Assembly: GCA_009733575.1 (NCBI GenBank)
Contig: ML769684.1
Location: 1-64,000 of the forward strand
Length of the DNA: 64,000 nt
Reading direction: 5' to 3'
Source: Gymnopus androsaceus JB14
Taxonomy: Eukaryota > Basidiomycota > Agaricomycetes > Agaricales > Omphalotaceae
Part shown: one piece after another, positions 36,182 to 48,305 of the stretch
Position numbering within the stretch: the first letter of the stretch is position 1
How the letters are laid out: each line of letters begins with the position of its first letter
Notes under the pieces: generated by a model
Database searches by the model: none
Told to the model about the DNA's origin: nothing
What the model saw: the letters and a program-made list of their open reading frames with translations, nothing else
Program-made: the position numbers and the translations under genes

Positions 36182-38766
36182 ATGCTGTCAAGGTGGGCGG
36201 TTGCTGGACGATTGGCTCGATTAGTCCATTTCCCTCACCGTCATCTGATAAGACTCGGTCTGACTCGGTTCCAAAATCTTTCTTATATACCTTCATCTTC
36301 TCGGTTTCTTTCCCACCATTCAGCTATGGACTCTGTAACAAAGTCTTTGGTCTCCCTGTCGCTCAACCCGACCTTGGCTACGCATACTTCCACCAATTCT
36401 CTTGCATCCTGGCGCGATGCTTTGGCCGCTACATCCAATGTCCCAACATCTTTTGAGCTCATAAAAACTCTGGTATACAAACCGAAAACGGCAAAAACCG
36501 CTACTCCCGTTCCAGTCGTTGTTATAGCGCGTGAAGATGCGTCTGTAAACTCTGGAGCAATTGGAAAAAGCTGAACTTGAAGGAGCTGCGGTTGGCATCG
36601 GAGGATTTGTTGAAAGACTTTTTTCTCTCTCGATAAAGATTCCCGTACGATTCATTTCTACATTCGAAGATCGTGGCTTCACTGACTCTCCTTTTCAGTG
36701 TCTCCTTTGGCTCTAAACCAAACCACTTTTCCGAAGGTTGTCACCGTCGTGGATGCCTCGATCGCCACCACTACGGTTCCTCTTGCCCTCCACGCACTCT
36801 CTTCCAGCTCCACCGTCTTCCTATCGGGCTCAGATCTGCTTCAATATCTGCGCAGTGTAGAAACTGAAGATGTCAAGCTTCAGGAACTTGACCTTCAGAA
36901 TCTTGATACAGCTGCGCCGGCTGCTGCTGCTGCTGCCGCGCCCAAGGAAGATGCGAGAATAGAGGGTGCAGTTCAGATCGCTATCGGAGTCAAGAAGGAG
37001 GTCGACTTCCCCACCTGGTACACCAATGTACGTTTCACACATCTTTCCATTATCTGCACGCTAAAAACAACGTCACGATAGGTTCTGCTCAAGGCAGACA
37101 TGCTGGATTACTACAACGTTTCTGGCTGTTATATTCTCAAGCCTTGGTCGTACAGTATCTGGGAAGAAATTCAAAGTACGCGTCTCGTCATTTCTTTGAG
37201 ATCATGACTCTTATCGCTACAATAGAATGGTTTGATTCTGAAATTAAGGAATTGGGCGTTCAAAACTCATATTTCCCCTATGTTTGTCTCGGCCAAGGTC
37301 CTCGAACGAGAAAAGGATCATATTGAAGGTTTCTCTCCGGAAGTTGCATGGGTCACCAAGGCGTAAGTTGATTGTTCACTGAATGACTTGAATCTCATTC
37401 AACTCCTCCGCAGTGGAAATTCTGATCTGGAGGAGCCCATCGCCATCCGTCCGACCTCGGAAACTGCCATGTATCCAGTATTATGCTAAATGGATCAAAA
37501 GTCATCGAGATCTTCCTCTCAAACTGAATCAGTGGAATAGCGTTGTACGATGGGAGTTCAAGAACCCTCAACCCTTCATTCGTACTCGTGAATTTCTGTG
37601 GCAAGAAGGCCACACCGCACATCTCACCAAAGAGGAAGCCGATATCGAAGTACGACAGATCCTTGACCTTTACCGACGAGTGTACGAAGATCTCTTGGCC
37701 GTTCCCGTCATCCCTGGAGTAAAGTCAGAGAAGGAAAAGTTTGCGGGAGGCCTTTATACCACGACCGTTGAAGGATTCATTCCTACCACTGGACGAGGTA
37801 TCCAAGCCGCCACTTCCCATTGTTTGGGCCAAAACTTCTCTCGTCCGGAGATGTTCAACATCGTTGTCGAGGATCCGACTGACCCTACGAACCAGCGTAA
37901 AACCTACGTTTGGCAAAACTCCTGGGGTCTTTCGACGCGAACTATTGGTGTGATGGTCATGATCCACGGAGACAACCAGGGGCTGGTACTTCCTCCGCGA
38001 GTGGCAAGTATCCAGGCTGTCGTCGTTCCCTGTGGTATTACCGTCAATACCAGCGCCGAAACCAGGACCAAGATCGAGGGTGCTTGCGATGAGCTCGCAA
38101 AAACATTGAAGAAGTCTGGAATCAAAGCCAAGGCCGACCTGAGAGATGATAAGACTCCGGGCTTTAAGTTCAATGACTGGGAGCAAAAGGTATGGTAGTA
38201 ATAGTGAATTGTGTTTTGGCTCGCTATTGACAATATTTCCGCTGTCAGGGTGTTCCTCTGCGACTCGAGATTGGTCCCAATGACCTTGCAAAACAGCAGA
38301 CGCTCACTGTGCGTCGAGACAATGGTGTCAAGAACCCTGTTCCCCTAGAAAACATCGCATTGACTGTCTCACAACTTTTGGAGTCTATCCAGAGCGATAT
38401 GTTCAAGCGCGCTCAAGAAACCTACTCTTCTCGTCTCAAGGAGGTCACCAAATGGGATGACGTTGTTCCTACCCTTGACGCTAAAAATGTGGTCGTAATG
38501 CCTTGGTGTGAGATCGAAGCTTGCGAAGACGATATCAAGGAAAGGAGTGCCAAGGGGTAAGTCGTTCTGAATCATAGTCAACCGAGATTGCTAATTTCTC
38601 TTTCAGCTCTGAACCTACCGACGAACGCGCTCCCTCCGCAGGTGCGAAATCTCTGGCAATTCCCTTTGACCAGTCTCGCTGGACCCCGATTGAGCCTGGA
38701 AAGACCAAGTGTCCGGCGTGTGGCAAAGACGCGAAGCGTTGGACAATGTTTGGAAGATCGTATTAA
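36182..38766 (+). CDS. Prolyl-tRNA synthetase, eukaryotic type with N-terminal editing-like domain
   Basis: This enzyme charges tRNA-Pro. A YbaK-like editing domain occupies about 36330-36930. The class II catalytic core follows with [12 protein letters not shown], the WRFE-like [27 protein letters not shown] and [16 protein letters not shown]. Next come the anticodon-binding domain (PCGIT to the GPNDLAKQQ region) and the C-terminal zinc-like domain ending [21 protein letters not shown] 36326 gives the usual cytosolic start. An in-frame ATG at 36182 adds 48 basic residues without acids, a mitochondrial-presequence type. Four one-base breaks occur near 36567 (A run), 36622 (T run), 37279 and 37478. 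Confidence 0.93.
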
Positions 38767-38839
38767 ATTCGTATGTTTGAGCTCGCTGTATATTCGTAGT
38801 TCTAGTAATTCAAGTTCCCCGCTATAATGATTGTGCTCT

Positions 38840-38995
38840 TAAAATGGATACCACCTGGGTGAGTGCAAGCAACACCATTATAAGTAATTCTGACATTGCA
38901 AAAGAGTGCCATCTCCATCTTCTAGCTCTTCACCCGATTGTCCAATGCGACAAGAGACTTGAGAGGGACGTCCAGGCAGGAAGTTGAGTTATATA
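38840..38995 (+). pseudogene. Decayed P450 gene fragment
   Basis: The segment matches 41060-41235 of the downstream P450 gene at DNA level: GGATACCACCT, the GTGAGTGCA intron start, TTCTGACA..GCAAAAG at the intron end, the stretch encoding LHLLALHP and AGGCAGGAAGTTGAGTTA. It has small deletions and substitutions and no open frame. The intron is retained, so the copy arose from genomic DNA and not from mRNA. Nothing else of the gene is recognisable around it. Confidence 0.75.
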
Positions 38996-39279
38996 TAATC
39001 TGAGCACTATAGCATACGTTATCCTCACGAGCTTTTTCTGTTCAGGCATCTAGACTCGCAAAGAAGACACCCTTTCATATCCGGATAAATTCGGTAGATT
39101 CTTGGATTCGTAGGGTTCTCAGCTTAGGGAAGCTTAACAGCCATTGCGCCGCGTATTCCACACAAGCGACTTGACTTATTGGAACTAGCTCCAATGGAGC
39201 TGAAGTTATTCTAGTTCATCGATGCACATCGGCTGACATCCTGTGAAATGGCTACTTTTCCATTCTCCTCACGCAAGCA

Positions 39280-39285
39280 TATAAA
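39280..39285 (+). promoter_or_regulatory. TATA box of the P450 gene
   Basis: TATAAA stands 40 bp before the P450 start codon in an otherwise mixed-composition promoter. The position suits a fungal core promoter. Only sequence and spacing support it. Confidence 0.45.
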
Positions 39286-39324
39286 CTGGTCACTTGAGCT
39301 TTGTGTAGCACCCAGACCTCAATC

Positions 39325-42144
39325 ATGTCCGATTTCTTCTTTCATGTGCAGCACTTGAATGCTCATAACCTCAATTATGCCAGCGTTCTGCGAGGCATCG
39401 CCGTCGCTATTCTCTCAATGTTCCTTTGGAATACCTTTTATAGTCGCAGAAAGATCCATCCTGGCTCATCTTTGGGCCAACTCCCAGGACCACGAATGCA
39501 CTGGCAGACATTTTTAACAGGTGTGTACCAGACAGTGTTCCACTATCATACGCGATCATCTCAGGTCGAGTCTAGGTAACGTCAAAAAGCTGCATAACTT
39601 GCGTGGCTGGAAGTTTCACAGATATTTGGCGGAAGAGTGTACGTTTCTGAGCGATATGTATATGTGCAATCTGATATATATCATCACAGATGGACCTGCT
39701 GTCCAGATCCAGGGACCTTTGGGCGTAAGCTCACCAATATTCGAAGAGGTTGCTGTCCTTTTTGACGTCTTTCTCGACAGAAAAAAGGACTATACACATT
39801 TGACCCACTTGGTATGTAATGCAATAATTTCGTGAAACTTGCTCCCCTTGCCTCAATTTTTTTTTAGCGATGTACCAAATTCTGATAAAGGTGAGATACC
39901 TGCTATTCATGTCAGGCAGGAAACTGATCTTTAACTATATCAGGATGGATTCTTGTTCGAACCTCATCGTATTGGGTATGCATTTTTCTATCAAGTTGAT
40001 TAGATATCTATTCATGAGCGCTATTAGGAGCGGACCAATCTTGCTCGGAAAGGGACTCTTAAGCACGTTCGGCGACCATCACCGAAAGCAGCGCAAAATG
40101 CTTAACCCAGTGTTCTCCATTGCACATATGCGCTCAATGAGTAAGTTGTCAGACTTATACACACATACTAAAAATTTAACCTCTGTCGACAGTGCCCATC
40201 TTTTACAACGTAGTTGACCAAGTATGTATCCTTGATATGAGCCTTATTTCAAGCCTTTGTTGATATCATCATTGTAGCTAAAATCCGCCTTAACTCATCG
40301 AGTTCAAAGCGGGCCTCAAGAGGTCAGATCCATCCCAATTATTGTAGCAACATGAACGATTGAATTTGGGGTTTACAGATTGATCTTCTTATATGGATGG
40401 CCCGCACCGCCCTTGAGCTCATCGGTCAATCGGGTTTTGGATACTCTTTTGACAACATGGTAGAAGATGTACCGAAGCATAAATATAGTATAGTGATGAA
40501 GGATTTCGTGTATGCACTTTCAGTGAATCTGCTTCTTGTGTGACTAATACCGCTATAGACCAAAGCTGACTCGATTGGGGTTTGCAAGGTTCTACGTACT
40601 TCCCTTGGGCATTAAGCTCTTATCCACAAAGGTTCGCACCTTCATCATGAACATTACTCCCTGGAAAACCCTCCACGATGTTCGGGACATGGTTAACTAT
40701 ATGCATGAATTGTCCGTCGAGATTTATGAAGAAAAGAAACGCGCCCTTGAAGAGGGAGAGGAGTCTGTAGTGAGACAGATTGGACAAGGGAAAGATCTTC
40801 TTAGCATCATGAGTATGCCTGCTTTTGCTTGCATTCTGAATCCTCGTTGAATCGGGTTTGGTAGTGAGAGAGAACATGAAAGCTGACAGCCAAGACAAAC
40901 TTGAAGAAGAAGAGATCATTGCTCAAGTTCAGGCTCTCTTTACCACTTGATATTTATCTCTCTAACCTTGTTCTAGATGTCGTAAGTCCTTGTTCGTACA
41001 GCCGTTTTGAAACATTTCACAAATCATTGGTAAAGAACCTTCACATTCGCTGCAACGGATACCACCTCGGTGAGTGCAGCACCATTATACTTTATAATGT
41101 CGTTCTGACACTGCAAAAGAGTGCCATGTCTCGTATCCTCCATCTTCTAGCTCTTCATCCAAGTGTTCAAGACAAAATGCGACAAGAGATAGTTAAAGCT
41201 CGAGAGGAACTTCAAGGCAGAAAGTTGAGTTACGACGGAATTGGTGGCGCTTCCGTATCTCGACGCTGTGTGTTGAGAGACCTTACGACTGTGCGTATAT
41301 TTTGTGGCTTCAGGTGTATTGTTTCGACTTCATCCACAGATACGCCCCGGTGTCTACGATGATGCGAAAGTATGTTTCTGGAATGTTTAAGCAAATAATC
41401 CTCATGTTCTTCAGGGCTAGCGAAGATGCGATTGTCCCCCTCTCACGACCGGTCCGTGGTATGGATGGGAAGGATGTCACAGAAATCTTCATACCAAAAG
41501 ATTCTACAGTATACTTATCTGTACGGTGTTGTTCATCGCCACCTCTAGTTTGTCTTTTCACTGACTCGGAGGATCTTCAGCTAGTGAATGCAAACAGATC
41601 TTCTCAGCTTTGGGGACCAGGTGAATTCCTTTTTAACTCAACTTGAACTAATTCTTAATGCTCTTAGACGCGATGGAATGGAAACCCGAGCGTTGGCTTT
41701 CACCACTCCCCGAGTCTATCGTGGATTCGAAGATTCCCGGAATTTATTCTCATCTGTAAGCAAAACTTGGCAAACATTTCAGAATGCTTATAATCACTGT
41801 CTATTTTATTTAGCATGACTTTCAGTGGAGGAAGGCGCTCGTGCATGTAAGGGTGCCTTTGCGTTGTTCTTCTTGCTAAGTTACTAATTCTGCATGCAGC
41901 GGGTTCAAGTTCTCTCAATTGGAAATGAGTGCGTTCGCTGGTTTCTCTAAGCTCTCGTATGAAGATTTTGCTCATTAACTGATCAGAGGTCGTCATCGCT
42001 ATGCTCGTGAAGAACTTCAAATTTTCACTACCGCCAGACAAAGATATCTACTGGCAAATGTCAGGCATCGCCACCCCCGTCGTTGTTGGAGGCGATGGAC
42101 ACTCCAAGTTGCCGTTAATTGTCGAATTAGCGACTTCCCAGTGA
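39325..42144 (+). CDS. Cytochrome P450, possibly inactivated
   Basis: This is a membrane-bound haem monooxygenase of unknown substrate. An N-terminal anchor (RGIAVAILSMFLWNTFY) precedes QLPGPR. The C-helix region reads GDHHRKQRKMLNPVFS. The I-helix FAATDTTSSAMSR is rebuilt from three exons. The K-helix ETLR, the PERW region and the haem loop FSGGRRSCIGFKFSQLEM are present; the haem cysteine is split by an intron at about 41855-41900. About fifteen introns are needed. In the K-helix an extra G near 41237 shifts the frame, and TGA at 41274-41276 stands where Arg of CRETLR is expected. It is either a young pseudogene or affected by sequence errors. A decayed fragment copy lies 2 kb upstream. Confidence 0.85.
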
Positions 42145-42307
42145 AAGTCTGTATATACGTTGTCTGGATTCTAATTATTCTTTGTTCTATGTTATTTATG
42201 CAAGTGTTGTAATACAACATTTCTTTTTTGCGTTGCTACGTGCAGAATGGAGAGTTACTATGCTTCACTGTAGTACTAATTCAGTTCGCACTATGCTGCT
42301 TGTGCTT

Positions 42308-45300
42308 TCAAGATTCTTTCTTTAGATTATCTTCGATGCTTGTACCTATTCTCGACAAGCAGCCATACACAGCTACTCCTACACTGGCACCTTCATCTGT
42401 TCCCAGTGTTCCAGATCGATTACTTTCCGATGGCATAGACGCTAATGCAGTGGCTCGAACATAGTTGGATACCACTCCAGTGATGATATGCATCGGCGTC
42501 AGGACTTTAATCGATTGAATTCGCATCTTCTCCTTCTCCTTGCCCTTCTTCCCAGCATTACCACCAGCAGTCTTGTACTTTCTACCTGATGGACCAGATG
42601 TTAGGAGGGAGACGTCACGGTTGTGAGTCTTGAACAAGAAGCCGACTCCGAGCTCCTTGTCTCGTTTCTCGACCTCTACGGCTTCCTTGATCAACACACG
42701 AATGAACTGTCTGGTAGCCAGCGCGAGTAGAGCATGAGGAGCCAGATTTCCTTCTACATCGGCAGCATTGGAACCAGTCGATTCTAAAGGGAATGAAGAT
42801 GAAGCAGAAGCGAATGCCGGTAGTTGAAGTGTGTTGACGAGGGAGCGTACGCCAAGTGTGAGATGTGGATCGACAGCGGAAACAAGAGTGCGGTTATCTC
42901 TCACAAGACGCTGAGTGCGAGAAGACCATGGTGGTAGCTGACGGGGATTTAATAGCGACATGGAAGATGGTGCTTGTTCAATCTCCTTCTGAATGCGGGA
43001 CCCAAAGATTCTGTGCACATCGACAACAGGCATCCTAAGGAGTTGCAAGTTCAGCATTTTGACGACTATCTGACATTGGAACGGCGGGGGGCGTGGTGGA
43101 GGTGGCGGTGCGGGTGGGCCTCCAATGCTGATTACTTTACCATCGATGAGTTTGAGCTTGATTTTTGGAAGCGCAGGCTTCTCTTTCTCCTTCTCCGCGT
43201 CTTGTGCCTGGGCAGCAGCCGCCGCAGCCACTAATTCGGCCTCGGTTTTCACATATTCCAACCCTTCAGGACCATGAGCCCAAAGCCCCAAGCCACAGAC
43301 ACGACACCATCTGCCTTCAGAGTAGTCCGTGGTAGTAGGAGTGTCATCCTGCTGTTCATCGACCGTCTGCGTGGCTTTTCGTTCCACGACTCGAATAAAG
43401 TGCCCATGGTCTTCCATCCAAGAGTACACGTCGCCTGGTGTCAATGGTATAAGGTGAGGACAGGGATCACGTTCTCGCAAAACTAGAAGGTGGTTTGTGT
43501 AAGCCGTCTGCACAGCTCTGGCTCGTGCCCACTATATACAGTATTAACATCAAGCCAATGAACGATTTGAACTGAGACCAACTTCTATGGCTTTTCGCCT
43601 CCCCACAAGCAGTTTCGTGAGCTGAGCGGGGCTTGGAAGCAAATTGTAGGAAAGATCCAATGTCGCTTTGGAGGCATTGGGAACATCTGTCGCATTTATT
43701 TAATGGTATAAAAAAGCAATAAAGTTACCAGAAAGCACCTTTGAGAGTCATAGGGAATTGAGGTAAGAGAGATTCCAACAGCTCAGTATAAGAGCCTAGA
43801 AAGAAGTAAGCGAGCTGATACATAGAAAGAGGGAATGCTTACTCGGTATGGTAACTTCTACTTTAACCGGGGGAACGTTATCATTCGGTCGAGGCTTGGC
43901 TTTCTTTCCTGAAGCTACATTTAATTCACCCTCCCAATGCGACCTGGAATTGACAGGAGTGTAACCAATTTTGGCTGATTTCACCACCGTATCTTTGTCG
44001 AGATCGAGGTCGACAATTTGTTCATCTCCCTTTGTTGGTAGCTTGTTGGTGCCAATCATGTCCAACTAGAGGAGGATCAGATATTACGAAGCATCGCAAG
44101 AAAAGGTACGCACGCCAACCCAATGCTCCAAAAGAACTTTTTGCCCGTTTTGGCCCCGTCCGCTTGTACTCGGATTGAACATGAGCTCTACCTGGGCAAG
44201 AAATGGCTCGGCAGTGGTCCCGACGACTAGGAATGGAGGTTCGGTTGCAATTAACGGGGGGAAGGATACACCAGGTCCGTAGTCGGATGAAGGCATGGCC
44301 GTAACAGTAAGAGACGTCAGAACACTTGTGAGGTCGAGACTCTACGTGGAGGAATCAGTATCGATTGGCAGAGAACATGATACGGAGAACGCACATAGGA
44401 AGGTGATTCCACAGAAATCATCCACTGATGTGTATGCTCTTTCTTCTCGGGAAGACGTTGATCTGTGGAACGGGTGAGTATTGAAACAGCAGCACAATCG
44501 AGAGAAAAGCGACCTTCTGGAATGAAAAGGCTGCTATCTGTGAGAGTTACTCTGCACGAGATGTGGAATCTACTCGAGGCTGTAGTTGTAGAGTTTTGTA
44601 GACCGGAAGAGGAGCTGGTAGCAGTCGTTCGTGGACCAGCTTCATTCGCGGTGGAGACCTCTTCCTCGACATTCGGCCTGCTTCGATGGATATACGGCTT
44701 TTTCCAACGAGGTTTTGCAGCAGGATCGATGGCAGAGATATCAATAGGCTCGCCATCGTCCCAGACTCTGATACCCTTGCGCTTGGCCTCTTTGCCCAAA
44801 AACTGAGCCAGCGCTGGAGAATCACTATGCAAGCCCAATGTCTTTGTCAAATGTATGCTCCTATCTTCTGCATCCAGTTCCAAAGCCGCTTCCCCAGGCT
44901 TCTTTTCATCTCGTGTTCCTTCGACCGCCATTTGGAAGAGGCTCCTTACGCCTGGGAGCAGCATGCCACCGCCACCAGCATCTACTCCTGCAGTGAGATC
45001 AAGGCCCTCTTTTGGAACGGCGCAGGCCTTGACACACTCTTCATGGGTGCCCCAATCTATTTTATGTGACAAACGACCGTGATTGTAAAGGCCTTGGAGA
45101 TTGGAAAAGTCTGAACGATCGCAATTGGGACAACGAAGAAGGAAGATCTGGGGAGAGTCTTTGGAGCGCAGATACACGAATTTGGCCTTTTCTTTTTGTG
45201 AGCGCGTTATTGGCTTCTCCTTTGGAGGCTAGACGGCCTTTCTGTGGCACATTTTGTGGAGGGACCTGGATATCTCGCACGAACAGGACGTCAGAAGATG

Positions 45301-45580
45301 ATTCGAGAGCCGAGAGAGCATCCAAGGCCACGTCCTTGAACGAAACCTCTTCTGTACAGTCTGGTTCTGTAATAGGATGAGTGCTAGTTGTGCGCCATTG
45401 ATAATGAGAAACCAACCATTTCGCAAGGAATCTAAAAGCAAAGAAGCCCAAGCGATTCTGGATTCCAAAGTCTGATGCCAGTCGCTTTCTGAGGCCAAGC
45501 TCGATGTCGATTTCAGAGAGAATAATTGCATTTATCTGTTCGCTTGTCCTGTCCAGTTTTATTCGCTTGTTGGGGAGCAT
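42308..45580 (-). CDS. YEATS-domain chromatin protein with C2H2 zinc finger
   Basis: This is a predicted reader of acylated histones in a chromatin complex. The N-terminal helix (IDIELGLRKRLASDF) is followed by a C2H2 finger, CPNCDRSDFSNLQGLYNHGRLSH, at about 45140-45070. The divergent YEATS domain spans about 44560-43930 (HISCRVTLTDSSLFIPEG, HTHQWMISVESPSY, PFLVVGTTAEPFLAQVELMF, KVLLEHWVG). The C-terminal region has two W/C-rich patches (SEGRWCRVCGLGLW) and a helical segment (LATRQFIRVLIKEAVEV) that could be histone-fold-like. It most resembles the fungal YEATS2-like group. One extra A in a run near 45195 breaks the frame. Its start is 33 bp from the COG4 start. Confidence 0.8.
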
Positions 45581-45613
45581 AAAAGAAAGTGGCCGGCATT
45601 TCCGGCATTTTTT

Positions 45614-48261
45614 ATGGCTCAACTTCCCTCTCCCTTCATCTCCAGGCCCGATCCGAGGTCTCTTACGACCCTCCCTCAAATCTTATCCTCCTTGTCAGAC
45701 TTTCGGTCTGAAGAAGCTCAGCTTTCTACCTCTTTAACAGAACTTTTGGCTGCCAGTGAACCTCTAACTTCCTCTCTCTCGCGTCTCCAATCTCTGGTTC
45801 CTCACTTTGATGAGCTACTAAAAGATGCTTCTGTATTATCGCGCAATGTCTCGTACACTGCAGGAACAGCCGAACGAATAGGTCAGCAGGGTACAGTCAC
45901 TGGACGAAGAAATGCGAAGAATTAGAGAAGCCGGTGACCGCGTTGGCCAGGTCATTGAACTAAAGGTCTTTAATGTCCAATTCACAATTATAATCCAACA
46001 TCTAACATGTACCTAGTCGTCGCTTTCTGCACTTCAATCTTCCATAGAAAGTAACGACTGGGAATCAGCAACTCGGCACTGTGCACGAGCAATGTCACTT
46101 CCTACAGAGGTCATATCAGGTCCTTTCGCTGAATTTGCAGTCGTGAGTGCTTTCTTCCTTGCAACTACTCTGTTCTAAGCAAAGCAGCTTAGCCTACATC
46201 AGATAGTCACCTTCCTCCTGCCCAAACTCTTCAAGAAGCCCGAGAACATCTTTTACAAGTCTTCCGCTCCAACTTTGAGCAAGCTTCACGCTCCCGAGAC
46301 TCCACTACTACCAGTCGTTTCTTCAAACTGTTTCCTGCAATAGGCTGGGAAAAGGAGGGTCTGCAAGCCTATGCAGCTTTTGTCGTGGATCTAGTTCGCA
46401 TCAGGGCTCCGACCTCTGCCAAAAGTAGGATATGCCACCTAGATTCCTGATTCCCGTTGTAACTCGTTCCTTTCAGCTTCCTCCCCCTTATACTTTATCA
46501 CTGCTCTCACCTCTCTTTTCGAGAGCATAGCAATGATTGTCGTCCAGCATCAACCTGTGGTCGAAAAGTATTATGGGCCTGGCCAGATGAAGGACGTTGT
46601 ACAACGTCTTTTAGATGAATGCGATAGAGTTGTCAGGGATGTACTAGATAGGTGGCAGGAAGAACGTTCCATGACGCGAAAAGTCGGTTCCTCGTTGGCG
46701 TCTTGTGCTCCAGGCTCACACCTCATCTAGCTTTCTGATATATCGAATACTTCACCGGCAACCGCTGGACGTAGGCAGCAGAGCCAGGAAGAGGATACAA
46801 TTGATCCGAGGGAGATTGATCAAGTGGTCGTTGAAATGAGTGGAATGGCCGGTCGGTGGAACCTGTTTAAAAAGTTCCTTCTAGACAGCTTCGAAGAACA
46901 TGAAGAGCAATCAACCGCAGTTGAACCAACGACGGACAGTGCTCGCGAGCTGCCTCTCGACTCAACAGCATCCCAGAAGGTTTTCGACGATATGTTGGTG
47001 AAATATTACATCCCTTTGGAAGTTTGGTATCTTAGGACCATCATCAGCAAGGTAATCAACTTATAGCTCGTAGCTCCCATACGTGCTGATTGTGATATCT
47101 CGTAGGCCCACCGTCTATCTCAACCCGACATGACACAGTCAGCCACTACGACTACAACACCGACGACGTGTTTTACATTTTAAAAGTAGTCCTCTTTCGA
47201 GTTTTGTCCACAGGATCTCTGAATGCTGTCGAACGGATGATCGAGCAGCTGCGCGACATACTGGAAAAAGACTATGCTAGTGTTCTCAAGAAAAAGATGG
47301 ATGATGTATACCGCTCAGCCGGTACCCAGGGACAAGCAGCTCGAGGAGAGAAAGCTGATCGCGACAACAGACTCGCTTTCGCAGTCAGTTTCTTCTCTAA
47401 CCTCTCATCCGTGACTAAATCTTTATGGTCAGGTCATTCTAAACGATCTTGATGTCTCTTCATCGCACCTAGAGCGTCTTATCCGAGACCTCTCGGGTGC
47501 TGGAGCCATTACCCAGTACTTTTTGGTGTCTCAGCAGCAGACTGTCAAAGATCATCTTTCATCGCTCTCGAGTTTGGTAACCAAGTTTCGCTCAACTTCT
47601 CGGGTTAGTCTTGTTCCTAAATGTAGAATGAATATTGACAATCTATGCAGATCGGTATTGAGCAATTGTTTAACCAACTTATGCGACCCAAACTACGAAC
47701 ATTTATCACCGAAGTCTACAAAGATGTTTCTTATGTTTTGGACGATGATTCTTATTCCAATGCCGAGTATCATGATGTCGTTCGTAAACGCTTCATCAAA
47801 CTCTGGGATGCACTGATGGATGATTACAAAGTGCGTTCACTTTTATTGTTATTCAATTTTGGTCTGAACAGCGTACTTTAGGATTCGTTCACTGATGCCA
47901 ATTTCCGGCTCCTCTTTGGGCTTGTATTGGACACTCTACTACGCCCTTGGGAACGATTCATGATGGGCTTCAAATTCACCGAGCTCGGTGCTATACGTTT
48001 TGACCGGGACTTGCGATCGATAAACACCTACCTTTCATCTCAAACAGCGTTTGGGGATGGAAGAGAAAAATTCACGCGTTTGCAGCAGATGTCTACTTTG
48101 CTCAATCTCGACAGTGTAAGTGCTTGGTGACCTCTGCACATGTACTTGTTCGCTAATTCCCAACACAGGACGAAGATGTCGATGAATTCTACAATGGTTC
48201 AGGTATTGCATGGAAACTTGGCTCGCAAGAGGCACGGGCGATAGCTGCTCTTAAAATTTGA
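45614..48261 (+). CDS. COG4: Conserved oligomeric Golgi complex subunit 4
   Basis: COG4 is part of the tethering complex for retrograde vesicles at the Golgi. The N-terminal coiled coil (LDEEMRRIREAGDRVGQVIELKSS) is followed by helical bundles. PDDVFYILK is the conserved central motif. The C-terminus ELGAIRFDRDLRSINTYLSS, then DKFTRL-like EKFTRLQQMSTLLNLDS and IAWKLGSQEARAIAALKI, is the COG4 end domain and separates it from other COG subunits. About nine introns are needed. Two frame breaks are seen: an extra G near 45890 (IGQQVQSLDEEM) and a missing base near 47160 (TTPDDVFYIL). It ends 44 bp from the convergent VPS2 end. Confidence 0.88.
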
Positions 48262-48305
48262 TAGATTGTACATATATATTCCATCCTACATAATCATACA
48301 GGTCG

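Larger units (their letters stand above)
38767..39324. other. Intergenic region before the P450 gene
   Basis: There is no intact gene. It contains the 3' untranslated region of the prolyl-tRNA synthetase, a decayed P450 fragment at 38840-38995 and the P450 core promoter with a TATAAA box at 39280. Confidence 0.65.

Noticed and set aside
37725..38291. Minus-strand open frame of 188 codons in the prolyl-tRNA synthetase
   Set aside because: It is the complement of strongly conserved ProRS coding sequence and has no independent support.
38840..38995. P450 fragment as a processed retrocopy
   Set aside because: It retains the intron and has no poly-A tract or target-site duplication.
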